Of a DNA stretch of 64,000 nt, positions 31,698 through 44,074 are shown piece after piece (within the stretch, counting starts at the first letter, position 1; every line of letters starts with the position of its first letter). The DNA lies in NCBI GenBank assembly GCA_016165875.1, contig JABBOT010000002.1:13982605-14046604 (forward strand), in the 5' to 3' direction. This DNA comes from Acanthopleura granulata (lineage: Eukaryota > Mollusca > Polyplacophora > Chitonida > Chitonidae). A program made the translations under genes and the position numbers. The notes under the pieces are model-generated. The model was not told the DNA's origin. It did no database searches and saw only the letters and a program-made list of their open reading frames with translations.

Positions 31698-32755
31698 TCA
31701 GGCCCCAAACGTGATGCAGAGTATTTCTGAAACGAAGGTCTTGTCACTCGGGTCAAAGGCTTTTAGCATAATTTCAGCAAATAATGCAATGATACGAGAG
31801 GCCATATTAACAGACAGATCTTCTGTCTATGTGGAGGAGGTGGATTCAGTTTGGGTTGAAGTAGACTTCATGACAGGTTTGACACGTTTAAACTCAGTTA
31901 TGGGCTGTATTGTAGTTTGCTGTGCTGGGGGTGGGGCTGTGGTGTCCTCTAACAGCGCTCTTTCTGCAGGACTCTCGGGGTACGGCTGCCTGCCTTCAAA
32001 CTGCACATTTTTTAGGGCTTCAGAGAACGAGATCTTTTGAGTCACCCGGTTGTACTGGGCTCTGCCTATTTGTTTCCTGTATGCACACCCGAGGTATGCT
32101 GGCGAGTGACCATGAGAGTCACAGTTGACACATAATGGCCTATCTAAATTGTCACAGTGCTCAAAGTCATTGTTGCCTGAACACCTACAAGAAGTAGAGA
32201 TATATCCGTAGGCCTTGTGCTTAACAAAAAGAAGGACGGGGGGGGGGATGTATGGTTTGACTGGGAAAATGTCATAATCCAACGTAACTTCCGCGGGCAG
32301 TTCCTCCAGATCGAAGGCTAATAACATGCACGATATTATAATTTTTTCCTTCCTCTATACATTCTTTCAACTTTTACGCACCTACTCTTTTTTAAGGCAC
32401 CTAGAACGTCATCTTCTGTCAACTCTTCACCCACTCTGTATATAACTCCCCGAATGATTGCAGTCGGCATTTTACATCCCTTCCCATGAGTGTCGTTAAG
32501 CTTAAGGCTTTTTTAGTTTGTGCAGGACCTTACCATACACTGAGTAGTAGATCTTTTCTACCACACTTCTGGACTTCCTTGATGTTACCTATATCTTGTT
32601 GTATAGCTTGTGGTTGTTTTGGTTATTTTTTGGCTCGATTGTCTTACCTTTTTTCCATCTGAGTTGGTACGTTCAACAGATAGATCACGACTGCGTTTAG
32701 TTGCGGGTCTGTACAAATTCCGTTGAGGTTTCCTCATCCCCTCCGGGTCGTCCAT
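31698..32755 (-). pseudogene. LINE-2 ORF1 (gag-like, zinc knuckles)
   Basis: An ATG at 32,755 opens MDDPEGMRKPQRNLYRPATK. The 32,470-32,350 part gives MPTAIIRGVIYRVGEELTED. After a frameshift and stops, the segment 32,327-31,827 encodes LAFDLEELPAEVTLDYDIF and VKPYIPPPV. Cys/His knuckle sequence follows (TSCRCSGNNDFEHCDNLDRP, LCVNCDSHGHSPAYLGC). A TAG at about 31,827 precedes an in-frame continuation that ends at 31,698 (MASRIIALFAEIMLKAFDP). Total about 350 codons, the usual size for RNA-binding ORF1 proteins of this clade. Confidence 0.75.
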
Positions 32756-33937
32756 GCTGGCAACTTTAGCGTGGGTAAATACAGAAATACGGACAAGGGG
32801 GTTATTACGTAACGACTGTTACAAGAGAACAAAGGGGGTGGCCCGAGAGCTGCTCCGGGCTAGAGACACAACAACAGGCGCTCTGTTAGTATGGCAGAGT
32901 GACAGTGCAAGTACAGGCTTCTCTATAAGTACAATCTTACAGCTATACGAAAGGTATAGCTGACTATAACCCTATTCTAAAGGAAGACTTCCCAAAAGGT
33001 ATTTAATATATATACATACAAATATTTGTTTTGAGAGTTCCACAACCCACTATCAGTCTTATGGTGCTATGTACCCTTCTACACGTAAGAATCTACGTTT
33101 GAACACATGCACTCAAACAAGAGACAAACACACCTAATTACACACTGTGAGAGAGGGAGTGGGAGAATATGACCAAATACCTGCCACTGTCGGCATCAAC
33201 TCCGATAAATAACCGCGGTTAAATAGTATCTGGAAGTAGGGGAAGTATCTACAAACTTAAGTGTTATAATATATACAAGCTCGAATATATACAAGACATA
33301 AATACAGGGTTAGGAATTAGCAGAGATAGTATAGAAGTAAACTCACAATGGGCTGGTTCTCGATATCACGTCCGCACTCCTCCGTGTCGTGTCAATTCTC
33401 CTAATCGGTCTGCTGTCACACATCGGGCTGCATGTGTGTGTGTGTCCTTTTATAAGTATTTACCTCATGCCAAAAATTCAGAAGCGCGATATCCAATGAA
33501 AGTCTACCAAGTCATATAATCAGCATAAAGGGAGAGGTGTTGATCTCTCCGTGAGAAATTGGTTGCGATTGGTCAGCAAGCGCGAAGGACGTGTTTTTCC
33601 ACTTATAAGCTGAGCTTATGTTGTTGTTGCACTCCAGTTGCTTGTACGTGTCTAAATCTGTGTAATTTTCAAAGTAAATGAATATAGATAAGTAGGTTAG
33701 CGTGATTGTATATAGTCTGTAGTGATTTTGTAGCATAAATGATCTATTGTTCTGTGAGGTTAGATGATTCTTGTACATTGCACTGTCACTCTTGAAATAA
33801 CATGGGCTCCTTTCGTCTTTCACCTTGGTCTCTGAGTCACCCCAGATGCATCCCTCCTTTCTCCTAATTGCCTTATAAATAATCTCACTGCGCTTGCACC
33901 TAGTTTATTTAGGCTACTGTTAGTCATTTGAGCTACA

Positions 33938-34399
33938 ATGGAGGACGATGGCCACGATATGGACTTCACTGAGGTGCGACCCTCAGGGCGGGGCAAGCGG
34001 GTGCGAAATAGAAATGACCTTGAGGAAGGCGACGAGGGAAACAAAGCACGAGAAGCTGAAACAAACTGTAGTTTAGATATCGTCATGTCTGGTGTAGGTG
34101 GATTCCCTGTGTGCGCGTTGAATCCTGTAAAATTTGGTGAAGCCTTACATGAAGTTGTTGGCAGGATGAAGTCCGTGAAACGACTGCCATCACGTGACTT
34201 GCAGGTAACATGCTCTGACAGGGGCCAGGTCAAGCGTTTGCCTAGGCTGACGTCAGTAATGGGCAAAGACATACAATGCTGCCAGCCATCCATGGGTGTC
34301 ATACATGGTGTTGAAGAAAGTAGCCATCTTGGTAGTAAGACCTTTGTTCCCTCAGATCTTGTGGCTCTGCTGAAGCAAAGGAAAATCGCCGGTAAATAA
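33938..34399 (+). pseudogene. LINE-3 ORF1, truncated before the zinc knuckles
   Basis: An ATG at 33,938 opens MEDDGHDMDFTEVRPSGRGK, a charged N-terminus that runs 154 codons to a stop. No Cys/His knuckles follow, unlike LINE-1 and LINE-2, and endonuclease sequence begins within about 90 bp. A deletion has probably removed the 3' half of ORF1. Confidence 0.6.
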
Positions 34400-34439
34400 T
34401 GGATTATACAAGAAATCTAAAAATCCGTGTGTTTATATT

Positions 34440-37400
34440 TCTCACGTTGGCTTTGTGTATACTGCATCAAAACATTCAGTTTTTGTTTGCTCATGGGCAA
34501 GAATTCAAAGTTTTTTTTAGCTGATCTTAATGTTGAGCCAGATGTAATTTGTCTCCAAGAAACATTTCTTAAACCTAAGTATAACCCTACATTCCCAGGA
34601 TATGTCATGAAAAGAACTGACAGAATTGGCATGGCCAGAGGTGGGCTGGATATGTTAATGAAAAGTGGTATTTCATTCACGGAAGATTGCTTCCCAGAAT
34701 TTCGCAGTATTGAAGTCCAGGGATTTCAAATGTTCCTTACAGAGGGACGGGTTGTGAATGTAGTAAACCTATACAACGCTTGTAATAGATTAGATATTTC
34801 TGAGCCCGGTGCTATTGCATCGACTGCTAAGGGCTCTGTGTTTTTCATGGTATATGGAATACGATTCACCTAATGGAAGTGATCACTACCCTGTGGCTGC
34901 TACATTTGGGGTACCACCACACTATAATGATGTAGATAACCAGCCTAGATAGAAAATACAAAGAGCTGATTGGAATACCTATGCCATTGAATGCTTGTCG
35001 TCATTTAATGATTCTCTTGTTTCTGATAACATTGATCAATTTACTCACAACATTATAGGCGCTATCAACCCTGCAGCCAGTGTCTCCATCCTGAAGTCCT
35101 CAGGGGCGGTCTGGTCGAACGCCTCAGTTCCATGGTAGACGACAGTGTGCTGATGTCATATGTCAGCGTAAGAGAGCTAAGAACAGAGTGTCTCACACCC
35201 GTCTGATCAACGATATCGTTTTTTATCGGAAATGTAAGCCTATTGCGCAGCGTACAATCAAGCAAGCCCTGAAAGCCTATTGGCGAAAGTACTGCTCTGG
35301 CATTACTAGTTCAGCACCACTAAAGAGGGTATGGGCCCAGGTAAAGGCAGTAAGTGGTGCTAAGAAGTCTAATAATATTCCTACATTGATATCTGATAAC
35401 ATCATCTTGTGTTAGTGATTTTGATAAGTGTAACCTACTAGCGGAAAAGTTTGCTCATGTTTCAAGCTCTAGTAACTTTGATTCTGATTTTATCAAACAC
35501 AAAGAACAACAAGAGCTACTCCATATTTTTGATAATATTTTGTTCGATGATCTGGCCATTAATGACGAATTTTCTCTCCTGGAACTCAAGCAAGCTCTGG
35601 GTGGGAAAAAAGATTCCACAGGAGAGAACGGGGTGTATTACTCTATGTTAAATAACCAACCTGATGAATGCCTTAAAATTATGTTGTTGTTGTGCAACAC
35701 TATTTGGTCAAGAATGAATCTCCCCACGTGCTGGAAAACAGCCACTGTGATACCTATAGCCAAGTGAGGAAAGAATGCTACAGAGCCGGGGTCGTACCAC
35801 CCAATAGCATTAACATTAGTGCTGTGTAAAACGATGGAGACCATGGTAAGCTCCAGACTTGTGTGGTTTCTTACTAAAAATAATATGTGCAGAGTGGGTT
35901 TAGAAATAACCGCAGCACATCGGATCATTTAGTGCATTTAGAGTTCTCTTTCCAAAAGTCTTTTTTAAACAGAGAATCTGTCTTGGCTGTGTTCTTGGAT
36001 ATAGAGAATGCACACGACATGATATGGAGCAGAGGGTTACTCATCAAGATGCAGAATATTGGTATCGGAGGTAAAATGCCCGGATGGGTGCCCGGACAAA
36101 GGCTTTTTGTCTGAGAGAGTTATACGAGTTCAAATTGGCAAGACCTACTCAAATCCAGTGAATATTTAGAATGGCACTCCTCAGGGTAGTCTAATATCTC
36201 CCACTCTTTTCAACATTGCTATAAATGACCTACCCTCTGTCCTTCATCCAGTGATCCCTTGTACTCTTTTTGCAGACGACAAAGCTCTTTGGTTCCTGTG
36301 CCAGGATCTGAACGCTGCAAAGTGGCACATACAAAAGGCTTTAGGCGCAATAACACGATGGAGTAAGCTTTGGGGGTTCCGCTTTTCGTGTATGAAGTCA
36401 GAGGCGGTTGTGTTCACGAAAAGGAGGATTTTGCCGCACATATCACTTAAGCTCGGGAACACCAACATAAAGCTGTCTTCATCCTTCCGATACTTGGGTG
36501 TCACTTTTGACACCAAATTCACCTGGCGCAAACACATTGATAATGTTGTTCTCAAATGCAAAAAAGTGCTTAACTTGATGAGGTCTATATCTGGGAAAAG
36601 CTGGGGATGTGATTATAAATCCTTAGTCTTAATATATAGATCGTTAATCCGATCCAGGCTCGATTATGGGTGTAAAGCTTGTGATTCGCCTGCGATACTT
36701 CTAGTTGTTGGACTTGACAACAACTCCTTTAAATGTTCTTCAGGTCCACTGCCAGGAATGACTTCTCTCAATCAGACGGAAACTGCGCACAGCAAAATTT
36801 GGAATGAAGTTAGAAAGCTCTCTACATAATTCAGCCAGTTCAGTGTTTTCACCACCTTGTTATGATTCTCTCTATAAGGCCAACAAAAAGTCACAGCCTT
36901 TCAATGTTCGTGCCCAGGATATTTTGCAGAGTGCTGGGGTCAGTATTGGACATCTACAGGAGGAATGTGTCCCGCCATCTCACCCATGGAAGGGCCAACC
37001 ACCACCTGTGTACATTGACCTGCACTCTCAGGTCCAGAAATCAGACAGTCCTAACCATATTTCTGTGATTTCTAACGAATACGTAAGCAACAATTGGTCT
37101 GCAAACATGCAAATTTATACCGATGTCCCTAAGTGCCCTGCTACTGGTAAGGTTGGGGCTTCGATTTGCGTACTAGAATTGCGATATGAAAAAGTTCTTA
37201 GATTGTAGAACCTGTCTGTACATTCAGTAGAACTCTATGCAATTCTGAATGCTCTGCTCTTTCTTTTGGATTTAAGACCATTAAGAGCTGTTATATTCAC
37301 AGATTCTCTTAGTGCTTTACAGTCAATGACGTCATTTAAGTGGACAAAATGCTACCCTGTCCTGTAAGAAGTAGTTTTTCTGTCTGCCTCTCTATTCTTT

Positions 37401-37969
37401 GCTGGTCTTGACATTTGCTTCGCTTGGGTTCCTGGGCATTCTGGGGTGCCCGGTAAAGGACGAGCAGATAGCCAAACGAGCCCTAAGGCTGCGTGATGTC
37501 ACCTCTAATCTCAAACTGACCATATCCGAGGGCCTATATGAAGTAAAGTCATTGTAATTTAAACTATGGCAAACTGAGTGGGGCTCCTCAGAGAAGGGCC
37601 GTTTTCAACACTTGTTTAACCCTGTTAAACTTCAAACTTCATAACAGCCTCCCTTTTTCATTTTCTAGCAGAAAAGCAAAAATCTTGTGCTTCCGACTTC
37701 GGTCAGGACACCTCCCAGTTAATAGCTACTTTAAAGGATCAAAGCAAAGAGATTCAGGTCTGTGTGATGTTTGTCAGGCTGAAGAGACCATCCATCATGT
37801 TTTACTCGTGTGCCCGCAGTACACTGCTCAGAGACAAATCTTCTTTTCTAATCTTGTATACGTGGGAATTATTGGCCCAACTCTGAGGACTGTGCTCTCT
37901 CCACCGAGGAATGTAGGTTTCGTTTTCAAAGTCGTGGGGAATTATATATGTAGGATCCACAGATTTTAG
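34440..37969 (+). pseudogene. LINE-3 ORF2: endonuclease, reverse transcriptase, RNase H
   Basis: The endonuclease N-terminal half is present (EPDVICLQETFLKPKYNP, RSIEVQGFQMFLTEGRVVNV). The stretch with the D-F-N-A-H block is missing, and reading jumps near 34,810-34,890 to SPNGSDHYPVAATFG (S-D-H). The RT region shows SAPLKRVWAQVKAVSGAKKS, KTATVIPIAK, SGFRNNRSTSDHLVHLEFSF, AVFLDIENAHDMIW and CTLFADDKALW near 36,260-36,290. The F-A-D-D is intact. RNase H follows (MQIYTDVPKCPATGKVGAS, VIFTDSLSALQSM, CFAWVPGHSGVPGKG). The tail has the Cys/His element LCDVCQAEETIHHVLLVC near 37,760-37,815 and ends at 37,969. About eight stops or frameshifts occur. Confidence 0.85.
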
Positions 37970-38135
37970 GCTACAGCATTGTGGCAGTAGCTCTCTGTGG
38001 ATTGACTATGGTTGATTAGAGCAGCCTAAATCCCTGAAACACACCCTATTGCATTGGCGCAAATCATTCCATGGAATGGAGTCGCCATGTAAACCAATAT
38101 ATGTATGTATGTATGTATGTATGATCTCTCCGTGA

Positions 38136-40978
38136 AATTAAAGGATATTTCAACTGGCAAAATCATTTGCACAAACTACTGACTGCTGTGTAATTGTGGA
38201 TGAAGAACAGGCATAGCAACCACCATGAACAATATGTGCTTAGAAATCGAGTGCACATATCTGTGAACAGATAACAGGGCCACTAAGTAACAAATCTGTA
38301 TCGTTTAGCATGCAGACCTAACGACACAAATGTGTTAGCCATGCAAACACACGATTGTCAACAAGGCTCCATTGTTTCACGGAATGAAGCGTGATGAGGA
38401 CATTCCCCTCTACAACAGGCAATGGCAGAGCGCGTGGAATATGCATCCTGCGGATGGTCGTGGTCTGCCCGGTTTCCTCCTACCATATAAGTGTTGTAGC
38501 AATTTGTTAATACTATTTAAAAAATGGTAATTCCTGGACAATTTTTAAACCTTTAAAATCATTTTGAAAAGAATTTTAAAGGACAAAACAAACGAAATTT
38601 TACTGGGTTTCTTTTGTTTCTGGGCCCTTCTTAATTAACAATTTTTAATCAGTTAGCTAATTTTTAAAACGGAAGTGAAGTATGTGGTGCTGCCAGCACA
38701 CACTGTCTGGCCAAGGTTTATTGCATTCATGTATTCATATTTGAATAAATCATTTAGAATTGATATATGAATTTATTTATTCATATCAAAGACTTTTTCT
38801 CAACGCCAAAGTCCATCATCTGGAGTTGATTGTTTTTTAAAAACCTGCACGTATTCACATCTTGCTCTGCACCTACATGCAATATTGTAGTGTTTTAACA
38901 GCTAACAATACTTTTGCTGATGGAAGCTCTATTTTGCGGTTCGATAATACTCTGCACAGCTGTTTTTGTGTCAGTTAAACTGGAACGTAGGCACTCACAT
39001 AAGCATGTATCAAAACAATCGTTATTGAACAAAATATGGCCGAAACGTGTGAGGTAATAATACACCGGTAACGTAACAAAATTTGCGTTGTGATATAAGC
39101 CATGCAGTGCCCGAGGTAAAAAAATTCCGACTGGTGGAACTACCATTCAAGACCTGTCTACGACCTCCCGGAAGTTGGAATCGCAGGTCGGAAGGTTTGA
39201 AAATGACCATCGGCGTTGCTGTGACTGATCATGGTGATCACCCATGAGCGACCTCTGCGATTCGCCAGGCTTTCTTCGATTTGATCGCGATTCCACCGCT
39301 ATTTGGGTCACAGCTCGATCGTAAGCTAGTTTCCGGCGCGTTGTGACTGTAGGTTTTAATGTCATATGTATATATCCTCTGAACCGTCTAGTAAAATAAA
39401 ACTATTCATAACGATGAAAACCTATTTGAGAATTAACGCTATCCCTATTTAGGTACCCACGGGTGGCTTTTTACCGTGTTAAGGCTGTCCGAATGCTCAT
39501 GTTAACTGACTCGTAAGAGTGAAAACTCTGGTAAATTATATTAAACTAGACAATATAATAAATCTAAAGAGATGTTTAGTATACCCCGGGTCTAACAAGG
39601 CACCCGGCATGTACCTTAATTTTTTGGCCTTCATAAAATTTTTCGTCTAGCTAGACTTGAAGGTATTTGCATGAAAAACAGAGATGCATGTAAGTTCGAT
39701 GATTGTGTCTCCGACAGTCTGGCCTTCCATACCGACCTAGCCGATTCTTGAACCATTGAAGATGGTGGGACCTCTTTCACGAGTTTCATAGTACTCGTCC
39801 TCTATCCACTGCTGTATGCGCGGATTAACGCATAAATTCAAAACTGTTCAAGGTTGCTAATGATCGATGAGTACAGTATGAATTGGCCAGCTGCTTGATA
39901 GATGGATCGATTGCTTGCTTGACTGATTACTGGAGGACAATCTCACCGTTTACTCGACAGTCGGATACGGACTACTACTTCGTTTCTGTCCTAAACAGGT
40001 AAGAATAGCAAACGATCGTCAAGTCATACGAAGTAATAATTTATACTCCATTACATTATGTCATTATGTAAGCCACTTTTTATTATTCAGCTCTTTTACC
40101 GGAGCCTATATTACATCTTCTTCAATGACATTTCACCTAAATGTCACAGGCCTGCGATTCCTTCGTTTTCTTGTGGTTTACATGTATTTAATTACTGTAA
40201 TAAGGTTAGTTGAGGCTTTGTTATTTTATTAGTATGCTTGCTGACTCAAGCTTGCTGACAATATTTGACAGGCGACAAACTGCATGAACATGCAGTATGT
40301 TATCCAATACGTCAGTAGAATAACGGTAATATTTTGCTGGTGATTATTTTTTTTTAAGTCTTAATGTTGAGAAAACTGGATACGTGAAAAGAAGCACTGC
40401 GAGAGAGGGCTCGTCACTTACCTGAAAACTTTTCCTTACAGTGCATGTGCATTTGTATGCTTGTGTTTGTCCACCATTCGTTTTATGGATGTATAATGAT
40501 CAGAAAACAAATAAACAAAAATGATGAGATGCAGTCAGGGCAAGATATGGTTGGTCGTTGTTTCACAGATAAAAATAATATAAAGTTGTCTTTTCCTCGT
40601 GAATAGGCCTATTACGATATTTCAAAGACGCTGAGAATATGATGGTTACCTCAGTTGAAAGATGACTAACAAGTACACCTGTTGTACAAATCAGCCGTGA
40701 CTTCTGAAACTCAGAAGCTAAGGAAAGGTTAGGCCCACAAGATGAGGCCAGGCCTCTTAATGCTAAAGCAGATACCATCAGATACATAACGGGTCCACTA
40801 TATTGATCCTACATGTATATAAGTCTAATTAGGCATAGACTTCATTAGCAACATCTTTATATCGGGTTTCCTTGTTACATCCCGCTGTTAACGGGGCAGA
40901 GCAGTGGGGCTGTATGATTTTTGGCCGAGGGAAAATTAAAACCGACAAGTTCTAAATGTGCTATAATTAAAAGTTTAA
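38136..40978. other. Intergenic; one short SINE piece at about 38,445-38,493
   Basis: The phrase cctgcggatggtcgtggtctgcccggtttcctcctaccata at about 38,448-38,490 is a fragment of the local SINE body (plus strand). Nothing else was recognised. The region includes the 3' flank of the minus-strand GT31 gene. Confidence 0.55.
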
Positions 40979-42046
40979 TTACCGACCGATGTGATAATCT
41001 TCTACACAAAGAGAATTTGATTTTATTATATCCCACATTAGATATAAATCTGATGGCGAAACATTCGTTTTTGAAATCAGCCTTCCCGAGGAAAAATTAC
41101 AGGAGACGGGTTCTGCTTGTAGAGAAAAGGTAAATCCAGGAATGTTCTGGAGATCAGTACCTGTGGACAGGCTGAGAAAACCCGTTATAAATACATCTTC
41201 AATTGGAAGAAATGGCAAATGCAATGACGCGTTGTAAAACAAAGGCACAACTGAACCGGATATGACGTAAGCATTGCCCTGCGCGTAGACCGGATAATAG
41301 TCAAACGGGTAGAGCTCTGTCTTTACATTCCAGCGGCCATATCTTAGGACTCTAGAATTGCTTTCTATTCGTCCAAGAACTGAAGACGGAGAGTCACTCA
41401 GCACAGCAATAAGATTTGGAATGTGAATAAAAACATCCTCGTCCGCCTTTAGGACATAGCTAACACCTGGGCAGTATTTAGTTACCCAGAGCAAAGCACC
41501 AGTTATTTTAATAGTTAAGTTAAAGTATGTGTCAATGAAATCCTCTTGTACAACATCTCCGTAAGTTTCTGCTTCGTATTTTAACACAGCATTCGTTTTC
41601 ACTGTGGGTAGCGTCCCAAACATAAATATCAGGGCGATTTTCGGTAATGTAGTTCCGTCAGGCCATACAGATGTTGTGGTGACGCTTGCCCATGTGGTCC
41701 GTATGGCCTGTCGTACAGAGACGTGATGATACACTGATGGGACGATGATCAGTAGGAATGGTGTAGAATTTCGGCAAATCGTCTCGCTCTTAATTAAAAA
41801 GTGAAAATTGTGTGGATTGACCACATGGGAACGCGGTGTAAAGTACGTGGGGTCCGGATATCGTGACTGGTCTTCCGACTTTGGATGGCGTTTCACATTG
41901 TGTACGTAATGGCGGGAATGCAAAAGACGGTCCCTGGTGGTAAGAGCTTGCGATCTCTGATCACAGAGAGACAACAGCCTAACGGAAATGAGGATAAAAG
42001 TTAGACAGCCAATGAACGCCGTCAGATGTCTACATGTATATCTCAT
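40979..42046 (-). CDS. GT31 glycosyltransferase (beta-1,3-galactosyl/N-acetylglucosaminyl-transferase-like)
   Basis: This is an intact 355-codon frame. Enzymes of this family are Golgi type II membrane proteins that transfer galactose or N-acetylglucosamine in beta-1,3 linkage onto glycans. Residues 9-27 form a hydrophobic signal anchor, and a variable stem runs to about residue 90. Family motifs follow: RQAIRTTW (112-119), FMFG (141-144), YGDVVQEDFIDTYFNLTIK (162-180), the metal-binding D-x-D as ADEDVFI (201-207), YPVYAQGNAYVIS (251-263) and EDVFITG (283-289). N-glycosylation sequons appear at 93, 176, 272 and 317. Length is usual for the family. The first ATG (42,046) places the anchor correctly. 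A likely 3' splice site (cccttag on the minus strand, exon starting at about 42,107) lies 60 bp upstream, so a 5' UTR intron is probable. Donor and acceptor sugars cannot be told from sequence alone. Confidence 0.93.
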   Translation of the reverse strand: MRYTCRHLTAFIGCLTFILISVRLLSLCDQRSQALTTRDRLLHSRHYVHNVKRHPKSEDQSRYPDPTYFTPRSHVVNPHNFHFLIKSETICRNSTPFLLIIVPSVYHHVSVRQAIRTTWASVTTTSVWPDGTTLPKIALIFMFGTLPTVKTNAVLKYEAETYGDVVQEDFIDTYFNLTIKITGALLWVTKYCPGVSYVLKADEDVFIHIPNLIAVLSDSPSSVLGRIESNSRVLRYGRWNVKTELYPFDYYPVYAQGNAYVISGSVVPLFYNASLHLPFLPIEDVFITGFLSLSTGTDLQNIPGFTFSLQAEPVSCNFSSGRLISKTNVSPSDLYLMWDIIKSNSLCVEDYHIGR

Positions 42047-42107
42047 CTTGACTGCTCTCCTGGAGTTCGTCTGGGGAAGATGAAGCTTTATCTCTGCATC
42101 TGACGAT
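42047..42107 (-). other. Probable 5' UTR piece of the GT31 gene with 3' splice site
   Basis: On the minus strand, tactttttcccttag precedes position 42,107, a pyrimidine tract and AG typical of an acceptor. The following 61 bp lead directly to the ATG. The upstream exon was not identified. Confidence 0.4.
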
Positions 42108-42110
42108 CTA

Positions 42111-43070
42111 AGGGAAAAAGTATAACAATTCCAAGGTTACTTAGTAAGACATATACTAATAAGATTCTAGAGTTTCATTTCGTTTCCAACCTGAATTCAG
42201 CAAAAAGGCGATTAATCCATTCTGAAGGACAAATTTATGAGAGGCTGTAAGAAACGTAAAACAAGCAAGTGACGCTAACCGCTAACCACTAACGTATAGT
42301 TTAGGCCGCCAGCTATTTACTTAGATATGGAGTAAACACTCCGCATGATCCTTTGATGAAGTTGTGTGACATCATTCCGCAGGCAGATGTTTCAAGGCCT
42401 TCAAACGCCGTGGTTGCCATGGAAATATACCTCCATCACAACAACTATTTATACACTTCTGCTTAGATAGTTAAAGATGTCAGTGGACTGGTTGTCTCTT
42501 GGGTTAGGTTTGTTATGTGGGGTACAGCTCAGGAACTATAGCCTGCACATCACGATAGGTCCATGCTACATAAATTATCTTACTCATTACTTAGCGCATT
42601 CTCATTTAAACTTCTCCGTTTTCTGTGCGAAAACAGCGCGAAGGCGGGTGTAAACTAACCCTTTAATTTTCACTGAGACACTAGGCGCATTTTTGCGGTG
42701 AATTGATGAATTATTTAAAGGATAAAGTTAACTTCTTACCTGTGAATAGTTTACAGCGCATTCCCCTGGTGTTGTATAACACACGTAGAGTGGATGTTGT
42801 GGAGTATCGCTCTGACCAGGCCTGTAAAGCAGAACACGGCGGTCTCCGGGTTAAGCAAATAGCCTCTGCAGAGTCCTGGAAGATATACATCTACATACCA
42901 TCATGTGTTCTGGCAATACGGCGTACCACCAGACCTCCATTCCCAGCTCGGAGGGAGGATAGCTGAGTCTGGCTGGAGGGTCGGTGGTGGTGATGTGAGT
43001 GGTGTGGGGGGAGGGTGAAAAGGAAGGGTTATAAGGCAGTAAATAATAGGCCGAATACGGTCCCGCTTCA
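42111..43070. other. Intergenic, nothing recognised
   Basis: No coding or repeat structure was recognised. The promoter of the minus-strand GT31 gene may lie here or further right. Confidence 0.4.
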
Positions 43071-43071
43071 T

Positions 43072-43315
43072 GGTTTAGTCAAGGGAAGGCAGCGCAATGA
43101 CCTAGAAGACTCCCACCTATGCGTTCGCTATGAGTTCAAGTCCAGCTCAAGCTGGCTTCCTCTCCGTTCGCACGTGGGAAGGTCTGCCGGCAACGTACCG
43201 ACGGTCGTGGGTTTCCCCGGGCTCTGCTCGGATTTCTCCCACTATGATGCTGTCCGCTGTGAAAATATTCTTGAATAGGGGGCAAAACACCAATGAAATA
43301 AATAAATAAATAAAT
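43072..43315 (+). mobile_element. SINE copy, truncated at its head
   Basis: It begins near the middle of the tRNA-like head (gcagcgcaatgacc) and carries GAGTTCAAGTCCAGCTCAAG, TGGGAAGGTCTGCCGG, GGTCGTGGGTTTCC and an aaacaccaatgaaat(aaat)n tail. Confidence 0.85.
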
Positions 43316-43559
43316 AATCATGCACGGGAGGCTCATTAGATACTTGGGATAGACGCATTAGTTAGTCCCGGATTACACCACTCGCAAACAACGCTCCATT
43401 AATGTAAGTTTAACATTTGATTGGCCTTTCAAGCAATCAAAGTTGAAATATTTGGAGCTCCAAACGTGGGTGTAAATCTCAGCGTCTTCGCCATGCAGTT
43501 GCATAGGTTTGAAATAGAGCACTCGGCAAACAGATCGTCACCAGCGCGGCGAATTGTGT

Positions 43560-43830
43560 GTACATGACATATTGATAGTATAGGTAAGCGTATGCAATGT
43601 ATGTCATACTGGCAGTAGAGGCAAACGTATGCCATGTGCGCCATACTGGTAGCACAAACAAGCGTGTGTCACGTATGCCATACTGATAGTATAGACAAGG
43701 TATACCATGTATGCCATACTGGTAGTACAGACAAGCCTATGCCTGGTAAGCCATATTTTCCTAGTACATGAAAGCGTATGCCATGTATGCCATATTGGTA
43801 GTATTATCAGGCGTATGCCATATAGGATAA
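43560..43830. repeat. 37-bp minisatellite, about 7-8 units
   Basis: The phrase catactggtagta or a close variant starts at 43,568, 43,605, 43,642, 43,679, 43,715, 43,752 and 43,791, mostly 37 bp apart; the unit also contains gcgtatgccatgtatg. Short frames on both strands across it are by-products of the repeat. Confidence 0.85.
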
Positions 43831-43837
43831 TCAGGCA

Positions 43838-43991
43838 GATGATCATGGGGTTTCCTCCGGGCTTTGTCCGGTTTCCTCCCACCATAATGCTGGCCGTCGT
43901 CGTATAAGCGAAATGTTCTTGATTACGGCGTAAAACACCAGTGAAACAAATAAATCAAAAATAGATAGATAGATAAATAAATAAATAAATA
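43838..43991 (+). mobile_element. SINE 3' half
   Basis: It starts at atggggtttcctccgggctttg and continues through ccaccataatgctggccgtcgtcgtataagcgaaa to a gata/aaat-rich tail. It begins directly after the 37-bp minisatellite, as if the array had expanded at or near its truncated end. Confidence 0.85.
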
Positions 43992-44074
43992 GTATAGGCA
44001 GGAGAGCTTCGTGTAAGACCACCTATGTGGATCAGTGGCTCCACGTGCGTCATCAGCCGCTTAGTGAGACTAAT

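Larger units (their letters stand above)
27930..33480 (-). mobile_element. LINE-2: RNase H-bearing I/Jockey-type retrotransposon, degraded
   Basis: It runs right to left with a 5' region around 33.4 kb, ORF1 at 32,755-31,698, ORF2 from an ATG at 31,580, and a C-terminal Cys/His region near 28.1-27.95 kb. It is paralogous to LINE-3 (VWAQIKSISGKSG in LINE-2 against VWAQVKAVSGAKKS in LINE-3). Both termini are estimated; no target duplication was found. Several stops and frameshifts are present. Confidence 0.8.
33555..38121 (+). mobile_element. LINE-3: I/Jockey-type retrotransposon, internally deleted
   Basis: TGATCTCTCCGTGA occurs at 33,541-33,554 and again at 38,122-38,135, a 14-bp target duplication that fixes both ends. 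The 3' end is an (ATGT)n run (about 38,098-38,121). The full domain order is recognisable, but the 3' half of ORF1 and the C-terminal part of the endonuclease are missing, giving 4.57 kb. It is head to head with LINE-2. Confidence 0.9.
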
